This document shows, in pieces, positions 47,399 through 59,824 of a stretch of DNA of 64,000 nt; within the stretch, counting starts at the first letter, position 1; each line of letters begins with the position of its first letter. The translations under genes and the position numbers were made by a program. This DNA is from Holothuria scabra (lineage: Eukaryota; Echinodermata; Holothuroidea; Aspidochirotida; Holothuriidae): contig CM074193.1 in assembly GCA_037179385.1 (NCBI GenBank), forward strand, positions 43,408,082 through 43,472,081, given 5' to 3'. Below the pieces are notes generated by a model that did no database searches, was not told the origin of the DNA, and was given only the letters and a program-made list of their open reading frames with translations.

Positions 47399-50300
47399 TA
47401 GGTCCAGCTATGGTAGTCCAACTGACCATAATGTGTTTTGAGTCAGCTACAGGTATGAATTCATGAATATGATTATGACATTTGTAACTGGTCTTGACAT
47501 GCCATTGCAGACGAGACTAACAGTACCGTATGGGCACTATGAAGCCAGGCCATAGCCTAGGCTATACACAAAGGGCCTACATGAGGTACTTGATTACTGG
47601 TACGCATGCACAACTTGATGGAAAATGCGATGGAAATCAGGGCTCTCTGTCTAACTGTGTACATCAGAATGGCTGATATTTTAGCCTTAAATCAGATCAC
47701 ATTACAGTGCTACCAAAAAAGGGGTTGTATGGTCTTTGTTACAACAATGTGCACCCAGCATTACATCGCGACATGTTTGTAAGTGGTAACCATGGACTTG
47801 TATAGGACTTGTGTAGGAAGTCTATGGTGGTAACGTTATAGTGAGAAACCACAGTGACATTTGAGTTTTTCAAGAACCAAGAATCGATGACAGTCATATG
47901 GCATATACCCTATGAGCACAGTGACATTTGAAGATAAGTGAGAGGCAGAAGTCTGAAAACTGAAAAAGATGATTTCTAAGAGTGAGTGATGCATGGTGAT
48001 AAATATTTAGTGCAAGCACCAATTCTGAGAGACTAAGTTAATGCTTGCAGTACAGGCTTATACAGAGGTGCCAACTCTCCCTGATTCTCAGGGAAACTCC
48101 CTGAAATTTCAAGGATTTTTGTCCATTCCAACTAGCAGATATGACAATCTCCCTGATTGAAGCAAGCCTTTCCCCCATTGAGTTGAGAGCAGTTAGATTT
48201 GCTGGGTCTTTATGTTACACAAATCCCCAATTTGAATTACAGTAAGTTTAAAAAAGAACAAGCAATCTTGCACAGGTAGGCCTACCTGGCTTTGTGTATT
48301 ATTGGTAATGCATCTTATGGTTGTAAAATTGTTGGTGATCATGAGACTCCACTATCATTTGGATTTACTAAATATAACTGTAAAAACTATAACTAAAACT
48401 GAAAAACAGGTTAATATTAAAGCTATGATACATCATATCATGTTGGTATAAGGGTCCTTTCGTACACATATACAAACAAAAAAGTACAATAACGCAAAGG
48501 TTAAAAGTCTGCAAATTAACAGTTCTCCCCTTCTTTATTTTTCCTCCACGGACTCAGTCCCACTCGCACATCCCTTTCCTCGATCCTCAATCCAAAAACT
48601 GACACGCCTTATGTCCTACCTCTGTTCTCCTTTCATCCCGCTCTCCCATCATGCCTCCTTTTTAAACCATACTTTGTCTAACAAAACCTTACTGCATACC
48701 TAACGTGTTTTCTATCTAGGGGCCTAAATTACGCTACAAAGATATATTACTCTAAACACAAAAGAAAGCCTGCATAGTAACAAAATCACAGATAACTTAT
48801 TCCAAGAAAAGAATTAACATCTCACCAACAACTCACAGATAAAAGCAAACCAAGATATTCCAATTTTGTGTTTACATTGGTATTTGAGTTAAAATGAATG
48901 GGTTGGTTAAGATCTGTATGAGAACTGATTCTAATTAGCTATAACATAGTAGAACCTGAGGTAATTGCCCCGGCCATGATTCTTCAAGCACAGATAGTCC
49001 CAACATGATCTACCACTGTCCTACAACACCATCAATTTACTATCGGAGAAGTCGTTCCAGAATTTGAATATATCCTCTGATGTTGTGCATACATAGCTAC
49101 CTGACTCATACCTCTACTGCTACTCAGTAAGTTTAGTACTTGCAAAATAAAGTAGGCTCAGCAGCCCATGGTAGCCATGTCCAATATGATTTAAAGACAG
49201 TTTATTGAGGATGCATCCAATCTGTACAAAGCTGACAGAAAGAATAACCAGTCTCTTTGTAGCAGTTAGCCTAAGCCAAGCCTCTTATAGTACACAGAAG
49301 ATACCCTTTTGAAAAATGTGTATTTAGGGAATTACACAGGATGCAATCTTAGTAGCACAGGCAATAGTCAAATTAACTGAAAATGAACTGGAAATAAATA
49401 CTGCAAGGCACAGACCACATGTTCATAGTTACAGAAGCAATTCATTCAAGGTGTATCAATCAATAGTTGCCCATGAAGTTGAGTGGATTAGGTTCAACTC
49501 AAGGGATTATCAGGTACCACTGCATAAGCTTGAGCAGTTTGTATTGTCCTACGTGACAATCTTCCAGTTCTTTACTTCAAGATTTTTGTAATCTCCCCTT
49601 ACTGTTCACTTTCACACCCAGTAATTCATACTGCTTTTGTTGTAAAAACTTTTATTGTTGAACAACATGGAGTATAGGTACAGGTTGCTGGACCATGGGA
49701 TTCATACAACAAAGCCCTTGCTTTAAGCTGATTAAGCTATTCAAGCACTGACAATTGACCTCAAGGATGACAATGTGTGAAAATGTAGGTCCAGTCACAA
49801 CAAACAGCAGTGAATTACATACAGTATACATGCAGGCATCAGAAAATGAAGGTGTTGGCAGATGCAATGGGCAATTGTAGGAATATCTTGGGGCATATCT
49901 TAATTTTAAGGTGTGTGTGTGTGTGGGGGGGGGGGGGCTAAGAGAAAGGCTGAGGGGAATTTTTAAGGGTAAGGGGGAATCTATTAGATTGCTCCACTAG
50001 CCTTATGATCAAGTAAGTGTAATTTCTGAGTGGAGGGAAGATTTGAAGTCCCTCTGAGAAAATTACCCGGCGAGTATACCCAACTATACCTGAACTCATG
50101 AGAAATATCAATTCAGACTCTTAATACCTTTACTCCTGACCTGGTCTCCATATCTGTACTCTTGAGCTAGCTGGTACCTGTACCCATCATACACACATGA
50201 TCATGTGCCACACCCTCAGTGGCTACATACAAGAATGTCAAACTTAGTGGGGGGGGGGGGTGGGGCAGACTGTGGGCAAAATTTTTTCACGAAGAGTGAA

Positions 50301-51282
50301 CTAGAAGTGAAATGTGTGCTCCAGTGGGTGGGGTCAAGGCTGCAGGCGAGGCCCTTAGAAGCCTAGAGGTTTTAGTAAGTAACTGGTAGAATTAAGGCAG
50401 TGAGGTGGTAAGGGCTAAATCTGGAGGAAATGTCCCATGCCCCATGTTGTGCTGTCACTGTACAGTGAGCAGCACATTCACCAATGAAATGGACGCGGAC
50501 TCAGACTAGGATCCTTTGGAGTCAAACTCAGCTTGAACTCGGGGGGGGGGGGGGGTACTGGACTCAGAATTGGCCCAGAATGTGGGTCACTGGAATGGAA
50601 ATTAGCTCGGACTCGGATCAGCCCTGCTAACAAGTACTGTAGTCAACTGTTTGGAACACTGTTGTCAATCAGAACCTACAGTGTACAATACAAGCTTAAA
50701 TTTAACCAGCGCCCCATCATTTATCACTTTTTAATCTAAGTTAAACTTTTATTCTCATTATGAGAAGAACAATGTATGTCATGTCTTCCCCTTACTTTTT
50801 GGGCCCCAGGATGACTAAATAATTCATGCCCCAAGCAGAGGCCTTAATTACCCAAAATATAAAATTCTCACCCAGGCCTGAACAATTTACCCAGAGCAGA
50901 TTCCCAGTAAACACCACCCATGCCCCCCCCCCCGGGCCCTTATAGTGCAATTAACCCCATGGACACTACTCCCAGACAAGGGGCATAACATTATAGTAAA
51001 TAAAATAGGAGCTAGCATGGGGGGAAGGTGAAGTTATAATAAACATAGGATTGAGTTTGAATATTACATACATGTTCATGTAGAATTTTGTAGTGGACAC
51101 TGATCTGTTATAAGTGTTTTGATGGGAATCATCAAAATTTGGTGTGGTGAGTAGTTCCATATGTAATAAAATCATGCACCCTCTAGGAGTCATCCTGAAC
51201 CTTTGGTTATAAAGTTTAATGTCAATCATTATGAACTAAAGTTGTTGTCTGAGTACAAGACCAGTAGCATAGGTGTGAATAC

Positions 51283-51516
51283 TAGGTCATGAGTACGGGT
51301 ACCAGGTCATGAGTACGAGTACGTGTACGGGTACCAGGTCATGAGTACGGGTATGGGTACGGGTCCGAAGAAAAATAAACCATGCGTACGGGTACGGGTA
51401 CAGGTACCAGGCCATGAGTACGGATACGGGTACGGGTACCAGGTCATGAGTACGGGTACGGGTACGAGTACGGAATCTTGTACTCGAGTACGGGTACGAG
51501 TACGGGTACGGGTACT
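51283..51516. repeat. GTAC-rich array, right
   Basis: Same unit as 47165-47398 in the same orientation. Long frames through the array (Thr-Arg or Gly-Thr repeats) are artefacts. Confidence 0.85.
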
Positions 51517-51533
51517 ACAAAACTGGTACTCTG

Positions 51534-52169
51534 AAATTTTAAGTTTCATGAAATACTTCATATTGCTCATAGAAAGCTATAGGTCTATGTTTTGGCTGGT
51601 ACCAGTGACTGTTCCTTCTCATTGCTGGGAATGCGTATCCACAAATAGGAATGTTCTACAAGCAAAAGCAAATTATGGAAAATATGTAAACAAACAATTT
51701 ACAAAGTATTTAAGAAACAGTAACATGAAACCAAGTGAGGACTCGAAGTATTCTACATAATTGCATGGTTCATTACATTACAGACGGATACAAAATAAAG
51801 AGGACATCCGTGAGTTGCATTTAAAAGCGTTGTACCTTAAAATGAATCTTAAAAGTAAAAACTTAAAGTGAATATGACAAGAAAAGAATTCATGACAAAA
51901 AGATTTACGGCTTTTCCTGAGCCTTTACTTTAAAATGAATTTTCTAATTTTCGAAGGGAAAAAATATCAAAACCATCACGTGCCTTGTCACTGGCAGTTC
52001 AAAGCCGTTCTTTGTAATCACTTGAACTCCCATTCTCATGCAGCTATTTTTCAAAGAACATAACCTTATAGCACACCTAGTCTCTTAGTTTTTACAAGCA
52101 TGTGAATACAAAATGTAACAAAATTTATGTTTTTCGTGACCATAGTTACTAACAGTTTACAAATTCGAA
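51534..52169. other. No gene recognised
   Basis: AT-rich flank between hAT-like element 5 and the decayed minus-strand coding region. Confidence 0.4.
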
Positions 52170-53779
52170 CATGAACGTTTGTTTTGACCATCCTGTTTGT
52201 TGCATGAGCTACATACAACTTGCCACCTCTTAGTCCGCGATCGTTTCTCCTAAAGTATTCGAACCCTATGCTGCTTTTGCATAACCTGAAAAAAAGAGGA
52301 TGATCAAAAGTTAATCGACCGAAAATACCATTTGGTAACAATATGATTTAATTTTTCCAACCCTTGCTGACAGAAATTATAAATTCATGAAGGTAGTATG
52401 CAAGGACATGCATATAGGGCGTTACATCCTTTGCAAGAAATAACAATTGAATTGACCTACTAACCCTCTGAAATCCCCAAATTTGTTACATTTGCGTATA
52501 AGCTTAGGGTGGCCAGGGATTAAAAAGTCTAGGTCTATGTTTGTAAGAATACGTCGGTGTTCGGGGCCTGTAAATGACCTTGTCTGAATTTTTTGAATCC
52601 TTAACTTCTTACGTCCAGTCATAAATTCGGATGTTTTTGATACACTTGTGCAAATGAGTACATTTCTGAAGATCAATATTTGGGTTAACTCGAACAATAT
52701 TATCTTGTTGCTGTAGGTAATAAGTCAATTGATACACCAACTGATCCATGATTCTTATAAATGAAGGGTGTCAGGAATAACTTTTGAAATTGGAATAGAT
52801 GAAAAGATAGGCTTTCGATTACAGTTAAAGCGTGTCTTATTTGATTTAGGCTTCTTACTTCATCTAACTATATCCTCTACTGTGCGAGGTAAGCAGCTCT
52901 GGGTTTGAGCAAGCTCATGGTAAGAAAAATCTGTGATATCATGCATATCCATTAGGAAAATAATGTCATTCAGATCTTCTATTTTTTGTTTTCTTCATTT
53001 GCCATCTCTTTCTTTCGTATTAAGCTCTATTTGAATAGTTTCATTTTCAAGTTTAAATACAAAAGAATGAGGTTTCACACCTAGATTTTCTAAACTTGCC
53101 AAAACCGTTCTGGCTGTTTTTAGTTTTTGTTTTTTGCGACGATACTTTTGACACACACTATACACATTTTTAGCCTTTGTCTTTCCTCTGTGTCTCTTTT
53201 GCAGTTTTTCATGGTTTGCTAATCTTTCAACCTATTTCTCTTATTCGGTCCTCTCTTCTCTACAATTACTTAGTTCAGTACTTAAACCCCTCAAGTCACT
53301 CTCTTTAACTTTCTACGTGTTGTCTTTTCCTCATCAAGAGACTGTGTGGGCTTTCTCTCCACAGGATACCAGTTTTGTGTTGAAATATCAAAGCATACAG
53401 GGCCCACTTCTTAAGCAATTTTGTACGCAGCCTGGTTTCCCCCTTGTTTGTGCCATAACTTCCAGAGTCTTCTTAATTTACATGAAAGTGCATTGTGAGA
53501 AAATTCTACATTGAAACTGTTTATTGTAAGATTATGTTTATCCATGATAATTCTGAGAGCTGTGCGAGTGTTTTCAGCACAAATGTAGCCCTTCATATTT
53601 CTTACCAATTGGAATAAAAAGATCTCTGTCACATCTACCTCAGTGATTTGAGAAAAGGTTTCATATCTGTCCCTCGTGGGACTGGCAAACATTGGCGAGA
53701 AAATGCAAAAACAGGAAAACGTAAATATCACATATGCTCCAACCCGGTCCATTTTCATGCACGCAATAGAAGCAATCAA
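52170..53779 (-). pseudogene. Decayed multicopy-type ORF with C-terminal Cys motif
   Basis: Minus-strand text, broken by frame changes and stops, reads from the right: an N-terminal part (RDRYETFSQITEVDVTEIF, IMDKHNLTINSF, KLRRLWKLWHKQGG), a basic probably coiled stretch, LMDMHDITDFSYHELAQTQ, then KDVTPYMHVLAYYLHEFI, then in a shifted frame QQGLEKLNHIVTKWYFRS, and finally TKRWQVVCSSCNKQ. The VTPYMH - QGLEKLN - TKxYFRS - CxxC series is one I associate with uncharacterised, high-copy genes of cnidarians, sponges and other invertebrates, likely transposon-derived. Its biochemical role is unknown to me. The copy here cannot make a protein. Confidence 0.45.
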
Positions 53780-53969
53780 TATTCATTGCATTAGGATATT
53801 CTGTAATTGAAAATAAAAAAGGAAAAAGTAGTAATGCAGAGTTACAGCACATGCCCTGGATTGCTTTACGAACTTACTGCATTTTTTAAAACAAGTGAAA
53901 AGTTTGAAAACACTTCAAAATAATCATTTTCGACAATTTTGCTGAACGGCTCAAAGATAATTCTGTTTA

Positions 53970-54457
53970 AAGTCATGTTTATTTCGCAGACCCCTTGCAA
54001 ATTTCACACGAAAAATGAAATCTCTGTGTCTTAATACTTGAACACCGTCTGCAGTGCATTCCTCCAAAGGCCGTCTTTCTGTTACCCAGTACGTTAAAGT
54101 GCCTTGTGTAACAAAAGCAAAATCGCCTTGAGGATTAAATACTTGATAGTGCCAATGCTCACCTATTAATTCATTCCAGTCTTTGACGTCTGCCAGCTGA
54201 ACAGGTTTTGGAAAACTGCCTTCTTTAAAGAACTATCTGTAAAGTTCCCTTTCAATCTGTAAGGGAATATCAACGCCATTATCTACTTTTCGTTGACCAT
54301 GCAGTGATGCCTTGATCAATGTGTACAGGTTATCCCAAAATATAGTTTTTGTTTCTTTTGTAAAACTAGAAAGCCAGAAGGCTAAGTGATTCCTTGCCAT
54401 ATGATATATTGTATTAATGAACATGGATGCCCACATGACAAGCATGAGATCCCTCAC
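53970..54457 (-). pseudogene. Unrecognised minus-strand coding remnant with one in-frame stop
   Basis: A frame from 54457 continues past a TAG (54233-54235) for about 80 more codons: HMARNHLAFWLSSFTKETK, ASLHGQRKVDNGVDIPLQ, then after the stop FFKEGSFPKPVQLADVKDW, HYQVFNPQGDFAFVTQGT and YWVTERRPLEECTADGV. Composition and codon use look like real protein rather than chance. It may be the N-terminal part of the element that contains 52170-53779, or a separate gene remnant. I do not recognise the family. Confidence 0.4.
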
Positions 54458-56680
54458 AAATACTGAGGTATACTAGTAAGGTCAAAACCTTTTGAGATCA
54501 TGTGACCCAAAATGACCTTTCACACTCACTTAAAACAATAGGGAGCAACTACCTAAAAAGACCATCAACAATCTAAATATGAGCAATTCACAAACTGAGT
54601 ATGAGATCCCTCCACAGTTCAATAACCACATAAAATGTCATGTCTTCGAGGTTTTGCCCTTGTGTGACCCCAACCTTTGATCTCCACAAACAAGAGAAAT
54701 CTCCCACGCAGTTATGATGCTGGTTAACTATGTTGTCCATCAACTTGATAAAGAGATATTTTTGAAGCATGCTCCTTTAGATAAAAATTTTGGGTATTGA
54801 GGATAGCTCTCTATATAATGATGTCTCTATGATCCAAAAAGTTGACTGCATTGAGGTTAGTGTTACAACAAAGCCTAATCCTAACAGTCATCCATAAATT
54901 AGAACATACAGTAGAGACATCTCAACAGAAAGGTGTAACCTTGGCTATTAGTGGTGGTCCTTTTGTATTTGTTTTTTGATGTAATGCCCTTCCCAATGAC
55001 TATGATATCCTTGGAAATTAACAAAAAATGGGAACCCTAATAATCCAGAATAAACAAGATTTGTAATTTGCCTTAAATTGTCTGCTTGTAGGAACACCAT
55101 ATAACAGAGTACAAGTCAAGTGTCCTTTGTTTGATACACAGTAGATACTATTTGCTAGTTTTGATTACCTGAACTACAGTACTTTCTGAAAAACAAGCCT
55201 TACTGAGAGGGCTAAATAAGTGTCAGACACTATCTCCAGACAGGTAGGAAATGGTTAAAGCCATTGAGCTGTATGATTCAATGAGAAAACCCCCCAGGAC
55301 ACTGTGGAAGTCAAATGTGATGAATTAGGTATTAAAGATAAAAGTGACCAGCAATTTTCACAGACTCTGGTGGGTCAGTTACAATTTGATTCATTCAATT
55401 AGGCAATCTCAGTTCAAGCATGCTCAGGGGTAGTTGATCCAAATGATCAGTTATTTAGTTCTTTTTATAAAACTAATTACCCGTGGTGTATTTAATTATC
55501 TAGTTCCCAGTTCCATGTCCTTATGAGGACAGTGGCACAAGGTTTGTCTGTAACTTTTAACAATCTTTGATACTAAATTTAATGTTATCTTCATATTTTC
55601 TTTAGTGTTATGGAAGAAACAATGCTTCTATGTTCTGAAAGAAATTTTGGGCACCATACAGAGCACTTGATCTGTTCAAAGTTTACACTTATGAATGAAC
55701 AATTCCTCTGCTTTGTGGCCATGGGAGCTTTCTCCAATATGTTCAGACTATGTCCCCAAATAACCCTCATACAGCCTTTGTTTAACTCACATATTTCATG
55801 AAAATCTATTAGCCGAGATACTTATGGCAAAATAAACATACCTATGACAAAGATAAATTAACTAACATGTCAGCCTGATGAACAGTTTTTTTTTCCTTTT
55901 TAACTTTTTCAGATTTTTTTCTACCCACTTACTCTTATGCATATTAATACTGGCACTAAATGTTATAGGGCAAAACTTCAAACCAAAATCAACATAAATA
56001 CTGTACCAAATGCACTTTTATGCACTTTAGACATTCTTAATACAGTGAGATTGCTTCAGTACATATTTTCAAATTACCCAACTTGATCATTTACATAATA
56101 AAGTGGATTCCAAAAGCTTACCAAATGCATCTTTCGTTATCTATGCCACTCAAAACTCTTCACCCTATGCACTAATGAATATTAACCCTAACAGTTACCC
56201 TTTTTGAGATATGGTATGTGCAAGGTTTAACCTCTGATGCCACTAAATGACCTTTGACCTCCAATAAAAACAATAGGGATCATCTACTTAATATGGACAA
56301 TCCACATGCTAAGTATGAGATCCCTCAAAGTTACCCTTCTTGAGATATACTGTTTACATAGTTTTGCTGTTTTGACCTCTGGTGACCCCAGATGACCTTT
56401 GACCTCCACCATTAACAAGAGGGATCATCTACTCAATATGGGCAATCTACATGGTAAGTATGAGATCACTCACATATTTCCTCCTGGAGATATCGTGTTT
56501 ACAAGCAATTTCTAAGCTTTTTACCATTTGACCCCTGGTGACCCCAAATGACCTTTGACCTCCACCAAAAATAATAGGGACCTTCTACTTAATGTGGGCA
56601 ATCTACATGCCAAGTTTGAGATCTCTCAGAGTTACTCTTCTTGAGATATCGTGTTTACAAGCCGACGTCACACACACACA

Positions 56681-56686
56681 TACGCG

Positions 56687-56729
<43 letters not shown>
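56681..56729. repeat. (AC)n / (CG)n microsatellite
   Basis: ACAC repeat with a GCGC block. Adjacent to the terminal hairpin. Confidence 0.9.
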
Positions 56730-56731
<2 letters not shown>

Positions 56732-56746
56732 CATCACCATCGCATA

Positions 56747-56775
56747 GATTCCTTGCCTGCCTTCGGCAAGGAATC
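56747..56775. repeat. 11-bp perfect terminal hairpin
   Basis: GATTCCTTGCC and GGCAAGGAATC around a 7-base loop, followed by an A-run. Counterpart of the hairpin at 14575-14599. Confidence 0.85.
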
Positions 56776-56786
56776 AAAAACGTAGC

Positions 56787-58003
56787 AGTCAGGAATACTT
56801 ATCACATCTGGCACCCGTCGCCACTCATCATATTTTGGAGAAGACCATTCTTCTTCTGTAAAATGTACTTTGAATAATAAAAAAACATTCAACAATGTTT
56901 GAATCCAACACTTCCAATGGATAAAATTTTGTCGTTTACCAAGTCTGATGGGTACGGTTTCTGCTGGAAACCGGCAACTCTGGCCCTCTGTTTAGTAAGG
57001 CGTAATCCGCCACCGGCTATCCCTTCCTTGTTTTTCTTCTGGTTCTAGCCATGATGGGTTATAAGAACTGTAATAAAAATTTACAAAATTAAGGTAACTG
57101 AAGATATCCACACTCTACATTTCAAGGATACCACGTCATTATTTTGTTCCAAAAGTAGCCGCTAGAAGGGTGGGTCGCGGGACTACAAGAATCGGGCGGG
57201 GAACTGGTATTCTGCAGCTAAGACTTAAAAATATTCCTGCCGTCTTTCCTTCTAGCAAATTTTTTGCACCTTGGACCAACTTTATACAGACCCTCTAGCC
57301 TTCTAAATTGAAATGCCTCTTAACACAACTTTTTTTGATGGCCACTGAGACTTTTTTATTTATCTCAGTGTATTTGAAGTGGCGCGTGTTCTCGTAGGCC
57401 CTACGACGATTTATTATCTAGCCCTGGCGGAAAATTAAAGTTCAGCAGGAAGACGAAGTATAGGCAACAACCTGTGCGCGCGACCAGGCGAAAAATGCAC
57501 AAGCGTTACTGACTATTTAAACGGAGCGCCAGAGTAAACCGCTGTGAATATATCATGCACCAGAAACTCATTCTGGGGGATGCTCATTCAGCACTGCCGC
57601 TGCTGGGGATTCTGCCTGCGATGGAACGTTGAACTTTATCTTGAACTAGGCATACCAATTGAATTTTAATATTATATTATTGAACATTGCTTCGTGTGCC
57701 TATGTTTGGGAATTACCGGGATTCGGACACATTCCAGCTCCCAATCCTCATTCTACCCAATTTTGCTCAAATTGATATATTCGGTACAAAACAAAACTAA
57801 TGTCAATTTTAACTGTACTCAGTCTGACTAATCTTGCTTGTCAGTGCCATTTATGACATCAGTCAGGGCAACGGGTAACATGGTCGTTTGCAGGATGTCA
57901 GTCTGTATCCACTAGGTGCGGATACTGTTTCGCAATCACAGCAGCAGAGATATTGAATCACTCACAAGTACAGGTTGGTCACCATGAATGTTTTGATTTT
58001 ATT
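56787..58003. other. No gene recognised
   Basis: Mixed composition. A TAAACGGAGCGCCAGAG motif near 57518 resembles the shared motif of the hAT-like elements but no ends were found. Confidence 0.4.
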
Positions 58004-58314
58004 TTAAAGGATCAAACCTCTCACCCCAAACTACACTTTTGGTACCCGAGTACCGAAATTCTCAATTGGCTCGGCTCTTTGACTGACAGCTACTTCAAAC
58101 AATGCAGATTGCAAACTTGAAAGCTTATATTACACAGCATGTACGGTACTGAGAGTGTTTTGATTAAATAAATTGAGTTTTCCTATACTCACCCTGAAGC
58201 AATAAACTGAGATTGTGTCTGGATGAGGAAGAATTTCAGACAATTGTGGGAGGGACTTCAGTAAGGGAGTTAGGAGAATTGGTACTGTTTGGGGTGAAAG
58301 AACAGGGCCTTTAA
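58004..58314. mobile_element. TTAA-flanked MITE, copy 1
   Basis: Bounded by TTAA at 58004-58007 and 58311-58314. Ends read AGGATCAAACCTCTCACCCC and, reversed, AGGCCCTGTTCTTTCACCCC, so the TIRs are imperfect but clear. It is related in reverse complement to 61478-61781 (shared TCAGACACAATCTCA-type, GCAATAAA-type and ACTCTCAG-type blocks). TTAA duplications occur in Kolobok- and piggyBac-type elements; which of these applies is not settled. Confidence 0.65.
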
Positions 58315-59670
58315 GCAATAGATGGCAAAGATTACCCTGTACCTTGAGCAGATATTACATATTAATTTCTTTCCCTAAATAGCAGAGACCTTTATGAACG
58401 GCTGTTTAAGAGTCGTTATTTTCAATTCAAGATTTATGTAGAAATATTTAACAGACAGGTAAAGTAAATCATACCACTTACGAACAAGTTCACAGTATTT
58501 ATCATGAGTCGATCATTTACTAACGATCTCGCCCAAACATTGAACAAATAACACATTTCACTCACATTTGATTCTTAAACTGTTTTAAGCCTCAGTTTCT
58601 GATCTTGCGAAATAGTCTCATAAATTTTCAATTACATTATAAAAAACAGTTATTTGATAATTTTCGGCGAATAGTAGCATTTTAAACAAAACTTACCAAT
58701 ATTCTTGCCGAGTGTCATCGGTCAAATAATTTCACGTTATTTAAAAATTTAAATATCTTTAGCTCAAACATTTTGAAGATTCACTCTGATTGGACAGAGA
58801 AAACACTCGTCATTTTGACATGGAATGGGAAAAAACTTAAAAATATTTAAACTCGATTACGTAAAACCGTTTTCGCGTACCAGCTCACAGACCGATTCGC
58901 CGAAAAATCCTGCTGTGCACAATTTAGATGTAAACATTCCCTACAAAAATTTTCAATACCGTTTACTTATTTGTCTTCCTCGACACGTTGTAATTTTGTT
59001 TAATTCAGAATAAGCAGTTCCTCAAAAGAAGAAGAAAAAAGAAAAGCAATTAAATGAAAGTCGCAGCGAAGGACAAGATATTAAACCTTTGGCCGTTCTC
59101 TGTAGAACCGTTAGAACAGATGTTAATTACTTACAGTACTTTACAATGTTTAAGATAAGTGAATACATTTGTTCTTTTCGTCTAAAACTGGAATGAAAAT
59201 TTCGGTCAACTGATCTTCGATAACATTTTGATAAACCTCGATAACCTGGCACTGAGTAAACTCCTACTCTTGGGTATGAGAAAAAATTAAAATATTTATT
59301 CTTGCCAAGGCCTGAAAAAATATGTCATAATTACCAGTTCCTGTTCACTGTGCCTGGGACTTATTTTATTACTAGTCTACCTTAAGGTTTTACAGGCCAT
59401 AGCTTCCTGAACATTTAATAAGAGCTATTTTGAACTATGTGCCGATAGAATGTGCTGCTAAATGAAACACAAAGTGAAAGAAAAAAAAACTCACGGTGAT
59501 TATCATCTTAGCATTTTTTCGCTCAATAGTTGTGACCCTGTTATAACACGAATGCGTTGCCCAATATAATAATTTCATATTGCTGGCAATGGCTACTTCT
59601 CCGAAACTGATACTTTGGATGTTTCCGTAAATAGACCATGCAGCAGAACGTACTAGAGGACTTCAGGTGA
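58315..59670. other. Upstream region of gene C
   Basis: AT-rich, no other gene recognised. It holds whatever distal regulation gene C has. Confidence 0.4.
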
Positions 59671-59678
59671 TATATAAG
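59671..59678 (+). promoter_or_regulatory. Candidate TATA box of gene C
   Basis: TATATAAG, 147 bases before the first base after the box reaches the ATG at 59825. A start about 30 bases downstream (near 59700) would give a 5' UTR of about 120 bases with no intron. A single good match in AT-rich DNA is only moderate evidence. Confidence 0.45.
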
Positions 59679-59824
59679 CTCGCATTGATAAGGAAGCATT
59701 CGGTCTCAATAACTGGGCAGTGTTTCTAATAAGCCTGCTCTTATAAATCACTTCACCAAAAAGAAACCCCTTTGTCAAAGTTATCTTTCATTATTTTACA
59801 ATTGTTCCAATTATTTTGTCAAAT

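Larger units (their letters stand above)
47154..51525. mobile_element. hAT-like element 5 with GTAC-rich subterminal arrays
   Basis: Left end CAGTGTTGTAGTG and the reverse complement of the right end CAGTTTTGTAGTA match at 11 of 13. Flanking 8-mers GTGCTCTG (47146-47153) and GTACTCTG (51526-51533) match at 7 positions. Both ends carry arrays of GAGTACGGGTACGGGTACC (about 47165-47398 and 51283-51516), on the same strand at each end. The 3.9-kb interior has no recognised transposase; its short frames (for example 49652-49867 minus) match nothing I know. It is probably a non-autonomous hAT. Confidence 0.7.
54458..56786 (+). mobile_element. Tandem-core repeat element with AC tract and 3' hairpin
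   Basis: From about 56175 onward, a diverged unit of roughly 130-150 bases recurs (GAGATCCCTCAaagTTAC, then TTCTTGAGATATcGTGTTTAC, then TGACCTTTGACCTCCACC, then AATAGGGatCaTCTACT). Earlier, weaker copies lie at 54460-54700. The unit array is followed by an AC microsatellite (56681-56729) and a perfect 11-bp hairpin, then A residues. The architecture matches element 12344-14605. The 5' start seen there is not found, so this copy is probably truncated. The stretch 54790-56170 holds no recognised gene. Confidence 0.5.

Noticed and set aside
51323..51760. 145-codon frame rich in Gly, Thr and Val
   Set aside because: Half of it is the GTAC array of the hAT-like element; the rest shows no motif.
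59816..59824. Alternative start 9 bases upstream (TTG) for gene C
   Set aside because: Animal genes start with ATG; the ATG at 59825 directly precedes a good signal peptide.
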